Origin: an uncultured Bacteroidales bacterium
Lineage (GTDB): Bacteria > Bacteroidota > Bacteroidia > Bacteroidales > WCHB1-69
Direction of reading: 5' to 3'
DNA: 64,000 bases
Assembly (NCBI GenBank): GCA_934699095.1
Contig: CAKUVI010000001.1
Span: 1 to 64,000 of the forward strand
Shown piece by piece: positions 8,532 to 17,212 of this stretch. The translations under genes were made by a program, and so were the position numbers. Each line of letters opens with the position of its first letter. Position 1 is the first letter of the stretch. The notes beneath the pieces are model-generated. The model had not been told where the DNA came from. It did no database searches and saw only the letters and a list, made by a program, of their open reading frames with translations.

Positions 8532-9217
8532 AAGGTAACAGCAGCAAGGGTTACAACGCTCACTTTTACATCCGCCGCCTGTTGAAGCTTGCGCACCGCT
8601 GCCTCAACTGTGGCTCCTGTGGTCAGCACATCATCGCAAACCATGACGTGCTTGCCGTCTATTCTCCCTTTATCTACTACAGCAAACACGTCCTTTACGT
8701 TCATCCAACGAGAAAATCTGCCTTTTTTGGTCTGCGTCTCAGTATATTCCTGTCTGATCAGAACATCAGTAAAATATGGTATTTTCATAGATTCAGACAA
8801 TCCTTTCGTAATCCATTCACTTTGGTTGTATCCCCGCTTGCGCTCTTTTTTCGGGTGAAGCGGAATAGGAATTATACAATCCACATCCTTGAACCTTTCT
8901 TCTTCAATCAACTGATTTCCAAAATAATCGCCCAAAAAACTTCCAATCTCCTTTTGGCCGTTGTATTTGAGGTTGTGAAGTATTTTCTGCACTTTGTTGC
9001 TTTTCTTATAACTCATAAGAGAAGCTACTTCCTGTATTGGCACTCTACCCTCAAAAAGCGCCCTTAATGGGTTGTTGTGCTCTTTAAAATACTCAGTTTC
9101 AGGAAGATGGAGATAGCATTCCAAACACAGGCAAGGTTCATTTTGTTGAAGTGGATTACCGCACGCGCAGCAGAGCCGTGGGTAGAACAAAGCAAGAAGA
9201 TTTTTAATAATTTTCAT
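8528..9217 (-). CDS. comF: ComF family phosphoribosyltransferase-like protein
   Basis: ComF proteins are cytosolic, are associated with DNA uptake and recombination of incoming single strands, and have a phosphoribosyltransferase fold. The 229-residue protein has an N-terminal zinc-ribbon-like region (CCACGNPLQQNEPCLCLEC, about residues 17-35). The C-terminal PRTase domain has the PRPP loop VMVCDDVLTTGATVEAA near residues 191-207 and the preceding conserved HPKKERKRGYNQSE segment near 122-135. The biochemical reaction of ComF is not established. The gene converges on the Nfn fusion with a 4-base overlap. Its start lies in an AT-rich gap of 93 bases shared with the divergent rpe gene. No competence genes are adjacent. 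Confidence 0.9.
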   Translation of the reverse strand: MKIIKNLLALFYPRLCCACGNPLQQNEPCLCLECYLHLPETEYFKEHNNPLRALFEGRVPIQEVASLMSYKKSNKVQKILHNLKYNGQKEIGSFLGDYFGNQLIEEERFKDVDCIIPIPLHPKKERKRGYNQSEWITKGLSESMKIPYFTDVLIRQEYTETQTKKGRFSRWMNVKDVFAVVDKGRIDGKHVMVCDDVLTTGATVEAAVRKLQQAADVKVSVVTLAAVTF

Positions 9218-9261
9218 AGTTTTTAATTTTTGTTTATCATAATATTAACGAAATAAATATC

Positions 9262-9290
9262 TTGATTATTGCATAAATATAGTATCTTTG
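9262..9290 (+). promoter_or_regulatory. Promoter of rpe (-33 and -7 elements)
   Basis: TTG at 9262-9264, an 18-base spacer and TATCTTTG at 9283-9290 give the full Bacteroidota promoter pattern, 20 bases before the rpe ATG. Confidence 0.75.
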
Positions 9291-9310
9291 CATTTTAAAA
9301 AAAAATTGTC

Positions 9311-9970
9311 ATGAGTGTAAAACCGATAATAGCTCCGTCGATGTTGTCGGCGGATTTCAACAGATTAGGTGAAGAGGTGGCGATGTTGAACCGTTCGGAA
9401 GCCGATTGGATACATCTGGACGTGATGGACGGTGTTTTTGTACCGAACATCTCCTTTGGAATGCCCGTAATAAAGGCCGTGCGAAAACTTTCGGAGAAAC
9501 CGTTGGACACACATTTGATGATAGTGCAGCCTGAGCGCTATATACACACATTCAAGGAGGCTGGCTGCGACATTCTTACAGTGCACTGGGAAGCCTGCAC
9601 GCACCTGCACAGGACAATCGCACAGATCAAGGAGGAGGACATGTTGGCCGGAGTGGCCTTGAACCCGCATACCCCGGTTTCAGGATTGGAGGACATCATC
9701 AATGATGTAAACATGGTGCTTATCATGTCTGTGAATCCCGGTTTTGGCGGTCAGAAATTCATTAACAGGTCGCTGCACCGCATCACCGAATTGCGCGAGA
9801 TGATTGAGCGTAACAATTCGGAAGCCCTGATTGAGGTTGACGGTGGGGTGAACGCCGACAACATATCCGAAATCATCAAGGCTGGCGCCGACGCCGTGGT
9901 TGCAGGAAACGCCGTTTTCAAGGCTGAAAATCCGGAAGACATTATTCTTCAACTTAAAAACACACAGTAA
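9311..9970 (+). CDS. rpe: Ribulose-phosphate 3-epimerase
   Basis: Interconverts D-ribulose 5-phosphate and D-xylulose 5-phosphate in the pentose phosphate pathway, in the cytosol. The 219-residue TIM barrel has the expected motifs: APSMLSADF near residues 7-15, HLDVMDGVFVPNISFG near 36-51, DTHLMIV near 67-73, MSVNPGFGGQKF near 139-150, and VDGGVNADN near 177-185. The metal/catalytic His and Asp residues (HxDxMD, and D in VDGG) are present. The gene has its own promoter. The following gene starts within the stop codon (TAATG overlap), so the two are translationally coupled. Confidence 0.97.
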   Translation: MSVKPIIAPSMLSADFNRLGEEVAMLNRSEADWIHLDVMDGVFVPNISFGMPVIKAVRKLSEKPLDTHLMIVQPERYIHTFKEAGCDILTVHWEACTHLHRTIAQIKEEDMLAGVALNPHTPVSGLEDIINDVNMVLIMSVNPGFGGQKFINRSLHRITELREMIERNNSEALIEVDGGVNADNISEIIKAGADAVVAGNAVFKAENPEDIILQLKNTQ

Positions 9971-10584
9971 TGCAAAAACTCCTCACACTTGTAATTCTCA
10001 TAGGATTTTGTGCTTTGTCGATGGCACAGACTGTCACTTATCAGGACATTCAAGACCAGAAGTCGGCAAAGGAGCTGACCGGGAAGAAAATCGGTGACGA
10101 GATCAATTCGTATGTCGCATCTGACGGTGTGACATACAAGGTCGGTTCGACCATAACATACGGTTTCCCGACAAACGGGAAATATTACCTCTATTTCGTG
10201 GATGTAACGTCAAGCTGGATAGCCGACTTTGCCGAGGATGAAAATGCCACATCGTCGGAGCGGGCCGCCAACAGGGAACGCGCTGAACGCATAGAGAACC
10301 GTGCTGGCGGTGTTGCAACCATCAAAAAGATAAAATGTCTGCCCATCGATCCCTTCAACAAGCAAACCAGCGGTTGCAAGATATACCTTGTTTTAAACCG
10401 GGGCGGAATAGCCTGCACAAACTTCGAGGAAGCCATAGCCGTTGGTGAAGTTCAGACAAAGATGAAATCATCGGACGCAGCTCTCCAAGAGCTTAAAAAA
10501 TGGAAGGAAAAACTCGATCTGCAGATCATCACACAAGAAGAGTATGATGCCAAAAAGGCCGAATTAATGAAATTTATCGATTAA
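9970..10584 (+). CDS. Secreted protein of unknown function with SHOCT-like C-terminus
   Basis: A 204-residue protein with a signal peptide (hydrophobic residues 4-18, ending SMAQ, so cleavage after Ala near residue 18 is likely). The mature part has a repeated-looking start (ELTGKKIGDEINSYVASDGVTYKVGS) typical of small beta domains, then a Glu/Arg-rich helix around residues 90-110. The last 27 residues (WKEKLDLQIITQEEYDAKKAELM) match the SHOCT pattern, a short C-terminal oligomerisation motif found in many unrelated proteins. No catalytic motif is seen. The start overlaps the rpe stop by one base and an MFS permease gene follows after 11 bases. It may be periplasmic; function unknown. Confidence 0.75.
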   Translation: MQKLLTLVILIGFCALSMAQTVTYQDIQDQKSAKELTGKKIGDEINSYVASDGVTYKVGSTITYGFPTNGKYYLYFVDVTSSWIADFAEDENATSSERAANRERAERIENRAGGVATIKKIKCLPIDPFNKQTSGCKIYLVLNRGGIACTNFEEAIAVGEVQTKMKSSDAALQELKKWKEKLDLQIITQEEYDAKKAELMKFID

Positions 10585-10595
10585 ACATAACTACT

Positions 10596-11843
10596 ATGGA
10601 AGAAAAGAAAAGAAGTACTGCTTATTGCATGTTCGTCATCGGATCCCTGTTTTTCGTGTTCGGATTCGTGACATGGTTGAACAACATCCTGATTCCGTAC
10701 ATGCGCACCTCTTGTGAACTTACAACCCAAGTTCAGGGTTATTTGGTGACTTTCGCCTTTTACATTGCATATTTTGTAATGTCTATACCATCTTCGTATG
10801 TGCTTAAAAAGACAGGCTACGGCAACGGCATGGCTCTCGGACTTATAATAATGGCAGTAGGTTGCATGATGTTCATACCTGGTGCCAAACTTCGCAGCTA
10901 CCCGATATTTCTGCTGGGACTCTTCCTGCAAGGAAGCGGTCTGTCGCTGCTGCAAACCGCCAGCAACCCGTATGTCACCGTCATCGGACCGATAGAATCC
11001 GCTGCACGAAGAATGAGCATCATGGGTATTTGCAACAAAGTGGCAGGTATGATTGGAATCCTTATCCTTTACAAGGCCCTTTTCGGCGGCAAAGAGGAAC
11101 TCATCAACACCATCAACAACACGCCTGCCGGTCCTGAAAAAGAGATGATGCTCCAGCAACTATCAAGCGGCGTGATCGTACCATACCTCATCATGACAGC
11201 TGTGTTGATTGCATTAGTGCTTTTCATCAAAACAGCTCATCTGCCTGAAATCGTGGAAGAAGAGAAAAAAATTGGTGGCAAAACAGCAAGTCTATGGGAT
11301 TATCCCTATATGTGGTTGGGTGTTCTCGCCATCTTCTTCTACGTCGGCGCCGAGGTTATCGCGATAGATACACTGATTGGTTATGGCGATTACTACAATA
11401 TACCGACCTCAGTATCACATCTTTTCGGGGTTTATGCACTGATAGCTCTTTTAGTGGGCTATATTTGCAGTATCTTCCTTGTCCCGAAAGTGATTTCCCA
11501 ACGCCGTGCCCTCATCATCCAACTGCTGCTCGCAGTGGCGTTGGTTGTTGTTGCGCTCTGCACCAATGGCATGATCTCCATCATCGCCATCATCTGTCTG
11601 AGCTTTGCGCACGCAATCATGTGGCCCGCTATTTGGCCGTTGGCAATCCACGACCTGGGCGACCACACTGAATTTGCATCGGCACTTATGGTGATGGCCA
11701 TCGTCGGTGGAGCAGTTATACCGCTTATATACGGTAAGATAGCAGATGCAGTGAACGCTCATGCCGCGTACGCCATACTTTTTGTAAGCTATGCCTACAT
11801 CTTATTCTTCGCAACTATAGGATATAAAATAGAGAAAAAATAA
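10596..11843 (+). CDS. FHS-family sugar MFS transporter, FucP-like
   Basis: Inner-membrane proton-coupled sugar symporter of the fucose-glucose/galactose branch of the major facilitator superfamily. The 415-residue protein has about 12 hydrophobic segments. It carries the family pattern FVFGFVTWLNNILIPY near residues 19-34, where the Asn-rich stretch helps bind sugar, and GSGLSLLQTASNPYVTVIGP near 113-132. Members import L-fucose, glucose/galactose or N-acetylglucosamine; the actual sugar cannot be read from the sequence, and no catabolic genes are adjacent to indicate it. It follows the SHOCT protein by 11 bases. The next gene, a flippase-like membrane protein, starts after 35 bases. Confidence 0.88.
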   Translation: MEEKKRSTAYCMFVIGSLFFVFGFVTWLNNILIPYMRTSCELTTQVQGYLVTFAFYIAYFVMSIPSSYVLKKTGYGNGMALGLIIMAVGCMMFIPGAKLRSYPIFLLGLFLQGSGLSLLQTASNPYVTVIGPIESAARRMSIMGICNKVAGMIGILILYKALFGGKEELINTINNTPAGPEKEMMLQQLSSGVIVPYLIMTAVLIALVLFIKTAHLPEIVEEEKKIGGKTASLWDYPYMWLGVLAIFFYVGAEVIAIDTLIGYGDYYNIPTSVSHLFGVYALIALLVGYICSIFLVPKVISQRRALIIQLLLAVALVVVALCTNGMISIIAIICLSFAHAIMWPAIWPLAIHDLGDHTEFASALMVMAIVGGAVIPLIYGKIADAVNAHAAYAILFVSYAYILFFATIGYKIEKK

Positions 11844-11878
11844 TACGACTGAAACTTTATAACCTGTCTATTTGAGAA

Positions 11879-12943
11879 ATGAAACCTTTCAAGCAGATAT
11901 TACCTGACATACTGAAAGTCATCATTTTCGTAGGATTAGGGGTGTTCTTCATCTGGCTTTCTGTCAAGAACTTGAGCGATGAGGATGTCAGGATGATTTT
12001 TTCATCCATGAAGTTGGTTAACAACGCACAGGGTTGGCTTTTCATCACTCTGTCTGCACTGTCGCTCATTTCCGCTGACGTAATACGTTCGTTACGGGCA
12101 CGCCAAATGCTTGTCACCATCGGCTATAAGCCGAGAATGTCTATGACATTCTACTCTGTGATGGTCTGTTACTTGGCTAACTTGGCTGTACCTCGTCTCG
12201 GCGAGATCCTGCGCTGCACATTCCTGCAACGCTACGAGAATATTCCTTTCCAAAAATCATTAGGCACTGTTATTCTGGAGCGTGCCATAGACCTGATATG
12301 CTGGCTTGCACTATTCTGTGTGGCTTTTTTCATGAACACCACACTTTTGTCACAGATAGTCGTAAACCAAGAGACAGGCATTACCCTTCAGCAATGGTTT
12401 CAATCAAAAGGTTTGAATCTCCTTGGAAATCATTCTCTGCTTGTCATTCTTGCAGTCCTGGTTGCAATCATAGTCATATTGCGGCTTACAAAAAAATTCT
12501 GGCAGAAAAACAGAGTGATGTCCAAGATAGTGCAGTTCTTTAAAGACATCTGGAAGGGGTTCGTCTCGATTAAAGACATGCAGCGACCATGGCTTTTCAT
12601 CTTTCTTACTGTAGCGATGTGGATAATGTATTTTTCCGGTACATATCTTTTCTTCTTCTCTCTTCCGTACCTTCGTGATGTGGGTGCTGGGGCTGCATTC
12701 GCCGTTTTGGTGTTCGGTACAATTGCATTCATGATATCGCAGGGAGGATTGGGATCTTACCCCCTTATAACAGCTGGCATCACTCTTCTTTACGGAGTCT
12801 CTTATCCCCAGGGACTTGCCGCCGGTTGGATAGGATGGATTCTCCAAACCGCCGTGGCTCTTGTAATCGGACTCCTTACTCTTGCTGTTGTGCCTCTCTA
12901 CAAACGCCGCGACGCCACCATAAAAAACAACTCGGATGAATAA
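11879..12943 (+). CDS. Flippase-like (LPG synthase TM domain) membrane protein
   Basis: A 354-residue integral membrane protein with about eight hydrophobic segments, matching the family related to the transmembrane part of lysylphosphatidylglycerol synthase (UPF0104). Conserved features are the Arg-rich pattern [11 protein letters not shown] near residues 63-73, [13 protein letters not shown] near 95-107 and [16 protein letters not shown] near 281-296. Some relatives (AglD, MprF N-domain) act in glycan or lipid transfer or flipping; no soluble catalytic domain is present here, so lipid synthesis is not implied. The stop overlaps the start of the heptose-phosphate adenylyltransferase gene by 8 bases, suggesting coupled expression and a link to envelope glycan or LPS work, which is inference. 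Confidence 0.8.
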   Translation: MKPFKQILPDILKVIIFVGLGVFFIWLSVKNLSDEDVRMIFSSMKLVNNAQGWLFITLSALSLISADVIRSLRARQMLVTIGYKPRMSMTFYSVMVCYLANLAVPRLGEILRCTFLQRYENIPFQKSLGTVILERAIDLICWLALFCVAFFMNTTLLSQIVVNQETGITLQQWFQSKGLNLLGNHSLLVILAVLVAIIVILRLTKKFWQKNRVMSKIVQFFKDIWKGFVSIKDMQRPWLFIFLTVAMWIMYFSGTYLFFFSLPYLRDVGAGAAFAVLVFGTIAFMISQGGLGSYPLITAGITLLYGVSYPQGLAAGWIGWILQTAVALVIGLLTLAVVPLYKRRDATIKNNSDE

Positions 12944-13427
12944 TTTTGAAAATATGATAAGAGCCAAAATCGTGGGCCGTGACTTTTTCACAGACCAAGC
13001 TTCGGCTATACATTCTCATAAGATTGTATTCACAAACGGCTGCTTTGATGTGGTGCACTTCGGTCATGTGAAATACCTCGCTAAAGCACGCGACTTGGGA
13101 GATTTGTTGGTGATCGGACTTAACAGCGACCTCTCCGTTAAACGTCTCAAGGGTGAAAACCGTCCAATTAACTCACAGAACGAACGCGCCTTTTTGCTCG
13201 CAGCCTTCTCTTTTGTTGACTATGTGACCATTTTCGACGAAGATACTCCTGAAGAACTTATCCGCGTGGTGCGCCCCGATGTTCTGGTCAAGGGCGGAGA
13301 CTATTCGTTAGACAAGATTGTCGGTGCAGACTTCGTTTTGGCAAATGGTGGTACTGTCACCACAATACCCTTTGTTGATGGATTTTCATCTACTTCAATT
13401 ATTAATGAATTAAACAAACAACAATGA
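12936..13427 (+). CDS. rfaE2: D-glycero-beta-D-manno-heptose 1-phosphate adenylyltransferase
   Basis: Transfers AMP from ATP to heptose 1-phosphate, giving ADP-heptose for LPS core synthesis, in the cytosol. The 163 residues correspond to the C-terminal nucleotidyltransferase domain of HldE. Key motifs are [17 protein letters not shown] near residues 32-48 (the HxGH motif), [19 protein letters not shown] near 64-82, and a final [12 protein letters not shown], matching the ISxTSII-type end of the family. The HldE kinase domain is absent, so the kinase must be encoded separately outside the window or as another protein. The start overlaps the flippase-like gene by 8 bases and the stop overlaps the next gene by 4 (ATGA). 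Confidence 0.93.
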   Translation: MNNFENMIRAKIVGRDFFTDQASAIHSHKIVFTNGCFDVVHFGHVKYLAKARDLGDLLVIGLNSDLSVKRLKGENRPINSQNERAFLLAAFSFVDYVTIFDEDTPEELIRVVRPDVLVKGGDYSLDKIVGADFVLANGGTVTTIPFVDGFSSTSIINELNKQQ

Positions 13428-14452
13428 ATAAGATACCTTTCCTGTTTGCACTGATATTACCTGTGATTCTGATGGCCCAAAGCTTGGATGTCACCGACAG
13501 GTCTCAAAATGATGCGCTCGCCGATCCAGCTGCATCCGTATGTATAGAGGTGGAGCAGTTGGCTAACTACCCCTATATTTCCGATTCATACGAGATTCCT
13601 TCCTTTAATCTCTATCAGAAATACTGGGATACAGCGAATCTTCGCAGTTCCATTCTTGAAATACCTTTCTCAAACGACCGACTTATGCTCATGCTTGTCC
13701 AGGACGCTAACAATCCCTTCGTGATGCCCTGCAGATACGAAAAGATTAAGACTTTCTACGGACTTGCCAAATCGGGCGATTTTCATCCAGGCGTTGATAT
13801 CGTGACTGACCCTCAGACTCTCGTGAAAAGCTGCTTCGACGGCGTCGTGCGAATGGCCAGAAGCTATGGCGACTACGGTCTCCTCGTTGTCGTAAGACAC
13901 TACAACGGACTTGAAACCGTCTATTCCAAACTAGGCAAGATATGTGTCAGACCTGGACAAATCATAAAAGCCGGACAGGTTTTGGGACAAACCTGCAATT
14001 CGTCAAATTCTCGTGAGTGTTTGATTCATTTTGAAGTGAGATTTATGAATGAACACATTGATCCTGAGTTGATTATAGATTTTGAAGAGGAAGAGTTGCT
14101 TCAAAATAACATAGCATTGATGTCGCGTGACTTCAATATAATCCCTTTGGATTCATATCGGAGGAAGGTGAAGTCACAGCCGATGGCTGAAACCGTATCA
14201 CAGCCACAGAAACAGGAAGTGAAGGAAGAGAAGGTCGAAGCAAAGAAAGAGGTTGTCCCCGTGGAGCAGCCACAGCCAAGTGCAAAAGAATACAACAATC
14301 AGCAGGAGGCAACCTATCACACAGTCAAAGCCGGTGAAAACCTTTATCGTATCTCCCTCAAATATAACACCACTGTTGACGCAATCTTGAAACTCAACAA
14401 TCTGAAAAACGCCGACAAGATAGTTGAAGGTCAGAAGCTGCGGGTACGTTAA
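13424..14452 (+). CDS. M23/LytM-like protein with LysM domain, predicted inactive peptidase
   Basis: A 342-residue exported protein: signal peptide 1-19 (ending LMAQ), an N-terminal region, a LytM/M23 fold of about residues 105-215, a Glu/Lys/Pro/Gln-rich linker (about 250-290), and a C-terminal LysM peptidoglycan-binding domain of about residues 297-342 ([18 protein letters not shown]). Zinc ligands of the M23 family are kept: His121 and Asp125 in HPGVD, and His202 in LIHFE. The two histidines used for catalysis are not: the HL position after the central Tyr is Lys169-Leu (YSKL), and the first His of HLHFE is Leu200. By analogy with EnvC and NlpD it may activate another hydrolase instead of cutting peptidoglycan; that is inference. 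The start overlaps the preceding stop by 4 bases (ATGA). It could retain weak activity. Confidence 0.85.
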   Translation: MNKIPFLFALILPVILMAQSLDVTDRSQNDALADPAASVCIEVEQLANYPYISDSYEIPSFNLYQKYWDTANLRSSILEIPFSNDRLMLMLVQDANNPFVMPCRYEKIKTFYGLAKSGDFHPGVDIVTDPQTLVKSCFDGVVRMARSYGDYGLLVVVRHYNGLETVYSKLGKICVRPGQIIKAGQVLGQTCNSSNSRECLIHFEVRFMNEHIDPELIIDFEEEELLQNNIALMSRDFNIIPLDSYRRKVKSQPMAETVSQPQKQEVKEEKVEAKKEVVPVEQPQPSAKEYNNQQEATYHTVKAGENLYRISLKYNTTVDAILKLNNLKNADKIVEGQKLRVR

Positions 14453-14464
14453 CAAGACATCTTC

Positions 14465-16198
14465 ATGGACACCCTTCTGAAAATAGAAAATCTGTCGTTA
14501 GATCTGAAGCGCGATAACCAATGGCATCAGATCCTCAAGGGTGTGGATTTTGAACTGCATAGGGGAGAGACATTAGGTATAGTAGGCGAGTCCGGCTCCG
14601 GAAAATCTGTGACGGCACTCTCAGTGATGCGGCTTCTCAACTCCAAGATGGCACGCTATCCAAATGGAAAAATCCTCTTCCAGAGAGAAGAAGATGCGCC
14701 ATTCACCGACATCCTGTCGATAGGGGAGGAGCAGATGCGTGCCATAAGGGGAAACCAGATAGGGATGATATTTCAGGAACCAATGACCTCGTTAAATCCG
14801 GTGTTGAAGTGTGGTGAACAGATCACGGAGCAGATCATCTTGCACGAAAAATGCACTGAGAAGGAAGCGAAGCGGCGGGTGATGGGGCTGTTTGAAGAAG
14901 TGGAGCTGCCGCGGCCCGCACAAATGTTCGACTCATATCCTCATGAGCTGTCAGGCGGTCAGAAACAACGCGTGATGATTGCCATGGCCATGAGCTGTAA
15001 CCCGCAGATCCTCATTGCCGATGAACCCACAACCGCTCTCGATGTCACTATACAGAAAAGAATCCTTGAACTGATACGCAATCTTCAAGATAGGCGCCAG
15101 ATGAGCGTGCTTTTCATCTCCCACGACCTCGGTGTCATAGCTGAAATCGCCGACCGTGCCATAGTCATGCTGAAAGGCGAAATTGTTGAGGAAAACAGTG
15201 TCAGAAATATATTCCTGAATCCAAACCACCCTTATACGCGACAGCTGATAGCAAGCAGACCGCCTATGGATGTGCGACTGCGACGACTGCCGCAGATATC
15301 CGACTTCAGCGGCTCAGATTTCGCTACATTGAACCAAGTTATTGACAATCTAAAAGTAACTCAGCAAGAACGGACCGAAAGCCACAAAAAGTTATACTCG
15401 GGTGAAAAAATACTCTCGGTTCGCAACCTCTCAAAACGCTATCCCGTTAGAAAACGCAAACTCTTCGAAAAACGACAGTTTGTGTATGCCCTGAATAATG
15501 TTGACATCGATGTTTATGAAGGTGAAACATTAGGGTTGGTGGGCGAATCCGGATGCGGCAAAACCACTCTCGGCCGCTCCATGCTTCGTCTCGTGGAACC
15601 CGACTCTGGCAACGTTTTTTATAGAGGACAAGATATTCTTCAACTTTCAAGAGACGAAATGAGAATGATGCGTAAAGATTTGCAAATAATACTGCAAGAT
15701 CCGTATTCATCGTTAAACCAAAGACTTACCATTGGTGATGCGCTGATGGAACCTATGCGAGTGCACGGAATTTTGCAAAACGACAAGGAGAGAAAGAAAA
15801 AGGTGATCTCCCTTTTGGAGCGCGTCAGCCTGAACGAATCACATTTCTACAGATACCCTCATGAATTCTCAGGTGGGCAACGGCAGCGCATTTCAATAGC
15901 CCGCGCCCTGGCCGTCAATCCAAAGTTCATCATCTGCGACGAATCTGTGTCGGCCCTCGATGTCTCGGTGCAGGCACAGGTACTGAATCTGCTCAACGAA
16001 CTTAAAGAAGAATATAAATTCACTTACATTTTCATTTCCCACGATCTCTCGGTTGTGAAATTTATGGCCAATCGCATTGTGGTTATGCAAAATGGCAGCA
16101 TTGTTGAAACCGGTGACGCCGATGAACTTTGCAATAATCCTCAAACAGCTTATACACAGAAACTTATCAGTTCTATACCTAAAGGAATTTTATCATGA
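14465..16198 (+). CDS. Double-ATPase peptide/nickel-type ABC transporter protein (DppD-DppF fusion)
   Basis: A 577-residue cytoplasmic ABC protein with two complete nucleotide-binding domains in tandem, like YejF and GsiA. Domain 1 (about 1-260) has Walker A GESGSGKS near residue 41, signature LSGGQKQR near 162 and Walker B ILIADEPTTALD near 183. Domain 2 (about 310-577) has GESGCGKT near 361, signature FSGGQRQR near 470 and FIICDESVSALD near 490. Each half carries the C-terminal extension seen in oligopeptide/dipeptide transporters (NPNHPYTRQL near 255 and NPQTAYTQKL near 560). No permease or substrate-binding gene lies next to it, so its membrane partners are encoded elsewhere. It is 12 bases downstream of the LytM-LysM gene and overlaps the next gene by 4 bases (ATGA), so they are cotranscribed. 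Import of peptides, including peptidoglycan fragments, is possible but not shown. Confidence 0.9.
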   Translation: MDTLLKIENLSLDLKRDNQWHQILKGVDFELHRGETLGIVGESGSGKSVTALSVMRLLNSKMARYPNGKILFQREEDAPFTDILSIGEEQMRAIRGNQIGMIFQEPMTSLNPVLKCGEQITEQIILHEKCTEKEAKRRVMGLFEEVELPRPAQMFDSYPHELSGGQKQRVMIAMAMSCNPQILIADEPTTALDVTIQKRILELIRNLQDRRQMSVLFISHDLGVIAEIADRAIVMLKGEIVEENSVRNIFLNPNHPYTRQLIASRPPMDVRLRRLPQISDFSGSDFATLNQVIDNLKVTQQERTESHKKLYSGEKILSVRNLSKRYPVRKRKLFEKRQFVYALNNVDIDVYEGETLGLVGESGCGKTTLGRSMLRLVEPDSGNVFYRGQDILQLSRDEMRMMRKDLQIILQDPYSSLNQRLTIGDALMEPMRVHGILQNDKERKKKVISLLERVSLNESHFYRYPHEFSGGQRQRISIARALAVNPKFIICDESVSALDVSVQAQVLNLLNELKEEYKFTYIFISHDLSVVKFMANRIVVMQNGSIVETGDADELCNNPQTAYTQKLISSIPKGILS

Positions 16199-17127
16199 AT
16201 GAAGAACTTAAATTGAAAATAACAAACATTCTGAAATTCACACTCAGAATACTGCTCGGTGCATATTTCATAACGTCGGCTATCTTGAAACTCCTTTCTT
16301 TAGACACTTTCGAACTGTATATCTACAGCTTCAAAATCTTTAGTTTTAACTTCAGCACTATCATCGCACGGCTTGTCATCACCTGCGAAATCCTGGCAGG
16401 CTCCCTCCTTATTGCCAAAATCCGCTATCGTGAAGCATGGTGGCTCACAATGCTGATGCTTATCGGTTTCACACTCTTGCTTTGTTACACCGCAATTTTC
16501 CGCGATGACCAAAACTGTCATTGTATGGGAGAACTCGTACAGATAAAGCCATCCTTGTCTATTGTAAAAAACATTGTCACAATTGCACTTTTATTATTAA
16601 TCCGCAAAGAACAAGACTACAATTTCAAGATTAAAAACATCGTTTTAGGAATAATTATAGCAATTTCCATAATTATTCCTTTCGCTATTTTCCCCACAGA
16701 CAGTATTTACAATCTTGTCAAAAAAAATCCCAAGTCTGTACATGAAGCCACTTTCAACGGTTTCTTGCAAGACTCTGCAATGAGGGATATCAACATAGAC
16801 CATGGCAATTATATTGTTGGAGTGTTGTCTTCAGGATGTGAATTTTGTAGGATAAGCGGTATAAAAATAAGAGAAATTGCAGAAAACAACAATATCGACA
16901 ACAATAATATCCTTTTCTTCATTTGGGGAGACAAGCAATCCATCGATAATTTTAAAAAAGAGACGAAGACAGAGGGATTTAAATACGTTTACATTGATCC
17001 TGTAACGGCGGTAAGGATGGTTAACGGCAGTTTTCCGACCTACATATTCACTACGGATGGAGATGTTGTTAAGACAGTAAACCTTCGTCAACTCACTGAA
17101 AAAGATGTGAAAAACCATCTGAAGTGA
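16195..17127 (+). CDS. MauE/DoxX-like membrane protein fused to a thioredoxin-like domain
   Basis: A 310-residue protein with two parts. Residues of about 1-175 are membrane-spanning: hydrophobic segments near 12-32, 50-72, 80-98, 118-137 and 148-166. The DoxX/MauE pattern LLGAYFITSAILKL is near residues 19-32, and a Cys-His-Cys motif at 108-110 is typical of the MauE-like subgroup in Bacteroidota. Residues of about 190-310 look like an exported thioredoxin-like domain with CEFC at 215-218 in place of the classical CGPC, and a cis-Pro-type loop GSFPTYIF near residue 280. A role in disulfide relay or methionine/cysteine redox control in the periplasm is likely; the substrate is unknown. The gene overlaps the ABC ATPase by 4 bases. 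Confidence 0.78.
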   Translation: MNEELKLKITNILKFTLRILLGAYFITSAILKLLSLDTFELYIYSFKIFSFNFSTIIARLVITCEILAGSLLIAKIRYREAWWLTMLMLIGFTLLLCYTAIFRDDQNCHCMGELVQIKPSLSIVKNIVTIALLLLIRKEQDYNFKIKNIVLGIIIAISIIIPFAIFPTDSIYNLVKKNPKSVHEATFNGFLQDSAMRDINIDHGNYIVGVLSSGCEFCRISGIKIREIAENNNIDNNNILFFIWGDKQSIDNFKKETKTEGFKYVYIDPVTAVRMVNGSFPTYIFTTDGDVVKTVNLRQLTEKDVKNHLK

Positions 17128-17161
17128 AAAAACAGGTGGGATATAAATAGACGGCAATAAT

Positions 17162-17169
17162 TATTTTTG
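17162..17169 (+). promoter_or_regulatory. -7 promoter element for glutathione peroxidase gene
   Basis: TATTTTTG fits TAnnTTTG and lies 43 bases before the ATG at 17213. No convincing -33 element. Confidence 0.55.
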
Positions 17170-17212
17170 TACTTTCGCTGAAATTTTTTTATCACAACTA
17201 ATTCAAAAAAGT

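Noticed and set aside
14465..16198. Possible antibiotic-resistance ABC-F protein because of two ATPase domains
   Set aside because: Each half has the C-terminal extension of oligopeptide/dipeptide transport ATPases, and the ABC-F linker is absent.
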